From contig NZ_MPPI01000018.1 of the NCBI RefSeq assembly GCF_001895925.1, positions 1 through 64,000 of the forward strand: a stretch of 64,000 nt of DNA. The letters run 5' to 3'. Below, in pieces: positions 60,836-64,000 of this stretch. Under the pieces are notes generated by a model. The model had not been told where the DNA came from, did not search any database, and was given only the letters and a program-made list of their open reading frames with translations. Position 1 is the stretch's first letter. Each line of letters starts with the position of its first letter. The DNA is from Phormidesmis priestleyi ULC007. GTDB taxonomy: Bacteria; Cyanobacteriota; Cyanobacteriia; Leptolyngbyales; Leptolyngbyaceae. A program made the translations under genes and the position numbers.

Positions 60836-62257
60836 ATGACGTGGTTAAACCTTTTGTCTTTTGTCGGCATTTTTGCGCTCTGCGGCATCGCCTGGTTAGG
60901 GTCTGAAAACCGTCGCGTGATTCCCTGGAAGGTGATCATCTGGGGCCTTGGCTTGCAGTTAGTGTTGGGGCTGCTCGTCTTTTCCTTTCCCGGCACCCGG
61001 CTTGTGATTCAAGCGCTCAGTGATGGCGTTAACGCGATCTTAGATGCCACCGAAACAGGCGCGCGGTTTATTTTTGGTTCTCTGCTTGTGCCTGAGCCAA
61101 ATCGGGTGCCGGGTCCCGTTTTAGCAGGGCGCTGGATTGCACGAGCCGTCACGCCGCCTTATGTGCCAGTGGCGGGCGATCGTCTCAGCCCTGATAATCT
61201 CAACTTGGGCTATGTCTTCGCGTTTCGGGCGCTGCCGTCGGTGATCTTCTTCTCGGCGTTGATGTCGCTGTTTTACCATTTGCGGTTGATTCAACCGATC
61301 GTCAATGTCTTCGCCAAGTTGTTTCGCCGCACAATGGGCTTGAGCGGCGCAGAAGCGTTAAGTGGCGCGACTAATATTTTTGTTGGAATCGAGTCGGCTC
61401 TGGTCGTCCGTCCGTTTTTAGCGGAGATGACTCGCAGCGAGTTGTGTGCCGTTCTCACCGCTTGCTATGGCAGCATTGCTTCAACGGTTTTAGCGCTTTA
61501 CGCGCAGCTACTGCGTCCCGTTTTTCCTAACATTACTGGACATTTGATTTCGGCTTCGATCATGGCAATTCCGGCTTGCTTTGTCGTGTCTAAACTGCTG
61601 GTGCCCGAAACCAATGTGCCTAAAACGTTGGGGAGTCTGCCAGCAGAGATCCCCGAAGATGCGAGTAAAGAAACGAATGCAATGGAAAGCGTGATCACGG
61701 GCGCAATGGATGGCGTGAAATTGGCGATCGCGATCGCGGCTCTTTTAATCGCTGTTTTAGGATTAGTTGCCCTCGTCAATCTTTTCTTTGGCAATCTCGC
61801 ATCACTGGCGCAAAGCAATAATCTATTTATTCGTCGTCTCGGTCTGATTTTTGAAGTCGTGACGTTACAAAACATTGTCGGCGCACTGTTTTTGCCGTTG
61901 ACTTTTTTAACAGGCATTTCGCTCAACTGGCAAGAGCTTTGGCAATCGTCGGTTTTAATCGGACGCAGATTGCTCGAAACCGAAGTTCCGGTTTATCAGC
62001 AGTTAGCGGTTTTAGCAGACAAAGGCGCAATCAGCGATCGGGCCCTGCTGATCGTCAGCTATGCGCTCTGTGGTTTTGCCCATCTACCCGCCGTGGGCAT
62101 CTTTGTTGGGGGATTTGTGAGCCTGATTCCGTCTCGCCGCAAAGATCTGAGCGAGTTAGGCTGGAAGGCTCTCTGGGCAGCGACATTAGCGACTTTAATG
62201 ATCGGCTGTGTCGCGGGCGTATTTGCGTCGAACAATCCGACAATTTTAGGCAGATAA
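60836..62257 (+). CDS. Concentrative nucleoside transporter (NupC/CNT), copy 2
   Basis: 473 residues from ATG 60836 (MTWLNLLSFVGIFALCGIAW). It has the same core as copy 1 (LSGATNIFVGIESALVVRPF, MTRSELCAVL) with an extra loop at about 95-130 and no Pro-rich tail. It is complete. The pair suggests duplication followed by divergence; substrate differences cannot be judged. It ends 20 bases before the secreted-protein gene. Confidence 0.9.
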   Translation: MTWLNLLSFVGIFALCGIAWLGSENRRVIPWKVIIWGLGLQLVLGLLVFSFPGTRLVIQALSDGVNAILDATETGARFIFGSLLVPEPNRVPGPVLAGRWIARAVTPPYVPVAGDRLSPDNLNLGYVFAFRALPSVIFFSALMSLFYHLRLIQPIVNVFAKLFRRTMGLSGAEALSGATNIFVGIESALVVRPFLAEMTRSELCAVLTACYGSIASTVLALYAQLLRPVFPNITGHLISASIMAIPACFVVSKLLVPETNVPKTLGSLPAEIPEDASKETNAMESVITGAMDGVKLAIAIAALLIAVLGLVALVNLFFGNLASLAQSNNLFIRRLGLIFEVVTLQNIVGALFLPLTFLTGISLNWQELWQSSVLIGRRLLETEVPVYQQLAVLADKGAISDRALLIVSYALCGFAHLPAVGIFVGGFVSLIPSRRKDLSELGWKALWAATLATLMIGCVAGVFASNNPTILGR

Positions 62258-62276
62258 CTTAGAGCCGGAGACTTAC

Positions 62277-63035
62277 ATGAAATTAAATCGAAACTGGCTG
62301 ATTGGGTTAGCCTTCGCAGCGTTTATCGGATTCACCACATTTGGACAAACCGCTTGGCTAAATCCCACAGTGGCACAGGCAGAACCGCCGATCGTCACTC
62401 CTAGTGCATTCCCCGCATCTCCGGCAACTCCGCCCACTGCAACTCCTAGTGTTCGTCCTACGGTTAAAGCTTCTCCAACGCCTTCTGCAACTCTTGTTCC
62501 CGCGATTCCAACCCTTCCGCTTACACCCATTTCTCCGGCTCCCGTCGTTCCGATCGCGCCTGCTTCGATCGCGCCACCTTTGCCAGTGAGTGGCGACTAT
62601 AAAGACCCCAATAAACGCTTTAAGATTGCCATTCTCAAAGATTTCACCGTCAGCCCATTAGCAGGATCGGTGTTGATTGAATCGCGGGATGGCAGTTTAG
62701 CCTACACGGTGCTGGTGCGATCGCAGGGTGAACTAGCACTGCAAAATGGCGATGCAACCTTCATTAATGATGCTTTGGCAAAGATTGCTCAAACTGCCTT
62801 TCAGCAAGGAGAAGGATTTCAGACTGGGCAGTGGCAAGCGATTCCAGGCGGCATCAAAATGGATTGGACAGGCAGCTTGACGATCGCCGGAAAAAGCCAG
62901 CCCATGAGCGGCGTAATTTTAGTCCGTCAGCTACCAACCGATGTGGCAATGATCCTCATTGCCGCGATCGAGTCAGCCGTTGAGCAAGTGCCGGGAGCAG
63001 TTTCAGCACTGGTGGATAGTTTGCAGCCTCTTTAA
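62277..63035 (+). CDS. Secreted/anchored Pro-rich protein
   Basis: 252 residues. The N-terminal signal or anchor segment reads NWLIGLAFAAFIGFTTFG with an AQA site near residue 36. A Pro/Thr/Ala-rich linker (about 40-103) is followed by a compact domain of about 145 residues (DYKDPNKRFKIAILKDFTVS, GGIKMDWTGSLTIAG). The domain resembles the PsbP/Mog1-like group of small lumenal proteins in outline, but I am not sure. It lies directly behind the CNT operon. Confidence 0.65.
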   Translation: MKLNRNWLIGLAFAAFIGFTTFGQTAWLNPTVAQAEPPIVTPSAFPASPATPPTATPSVRPTVKASPTPSATLVPAIPTLPLTPISPAPVVPIAPASIAPPLPVSGDYKDPNKRFKIAILKDFTVSPLAGSVLIESRDGSLAYTVLVRSQGELALQNGDATFINDALAKIAQTAFQQGEGFQTGQWQAIPGGIKMDWTGSLTIAGKSQPMSGVILVRQLPTDVAMILIAAIESAVEQVPGAVSALVDSLQPL

Positions 63036-63057
63036 CTTTCAAATCTTCTCTAATTGA

Positions 63058-64000
<943 letters not shown>

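Overview
The window reads as a chromosomal segment of a cyanobacterium, probably filamentous and Leptolyngbya-like (the genus is a guess). The evidence is a Rubisco accumulation factor (Raf1), the KaiB-like clock kinase SasA, a plant-type ndhA-I-G-E cluster, a group 2 sigma factor, an Omp85/lpx outer-membrane cluster, Fe-superoxide dismutase, and very frequent HIP1-type GCGATCGC octamers. About 50 protein genes, one tRNA-Ala(GGC), one tnpB transposon and several families of short palindromic repeats can be supported.

Layout. 1-5.5 kb: the 3' tail of an IS630-like transposase and a giant Ser/Thr kinase-ATPase-GAF-histidine kinase. 5.6-11.5 kb: a BMP-type nucleoside ABC importer operon ending in a Rieske oxygenase. 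11.8-15 kb: tRNA-Ala, raf1 and a GT-C-type membrane protein. 15.1-16.4 kb: a solo tnpB element. 16.5-22.3 kb: coaE, a YbjN-like gene, tldD, a small conserved protein, a 1.1 kb gene-poor stretch with a CRP-like palindrome, and sasA. 22.9-27.6 kb: a GT4 glycosyltransferase, an unusual cNMP/AAA+/polyferredoxin fusion and a two-helix membrane protein. 28-33.8 kb: a CHAT-TPR protein, a repeat-rich spacer and a polytopic membrane protein. 33.9-39 kb: sodB, a small gene plus ppk1, a group 2 sigma factor and a single-domain response regulator. 39-46 kb: a secreted protein, a TPR protein, ndhE-G-I-A and gltA. 46-48.8 kb: a small basic protein, a codA-like amidohydrolase behind a striking hairpin leader, and purC. 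48.9-54.8 kb: bamA-lpxC-fabZ-lpxA-lpxB. 54.9-57.4 kb: small accessory genes including BrnT/BrnA. 57.5-64 kb: two concentrative nucleoside transporters around a DUF2079 gene, a secreted protein and ilvC, cut by the window end.

Two themes connect the genes. The first is nucleoside/nucleobase traffic: BMP importer, Rieske enzyme, codA-like amidohydrolase, purC, two CNT permeases. The second is envelope building: bamA/lpx, GT4, three polytopic GT-C-like proteins.

The most informative non-coding signal is a family of about 170 bp palindromic insertion elements. Copies at 17855-18026 and 27653-27825 are flanked by perfect 7 bp direct repeats. The second sits inside another repeat whose uninterrupted 'empty' version survives at 13101-13124. 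The most unusual protein is the 24266-26794 fusion, which has a degenerate sigma54-activator-like AAA+ module.
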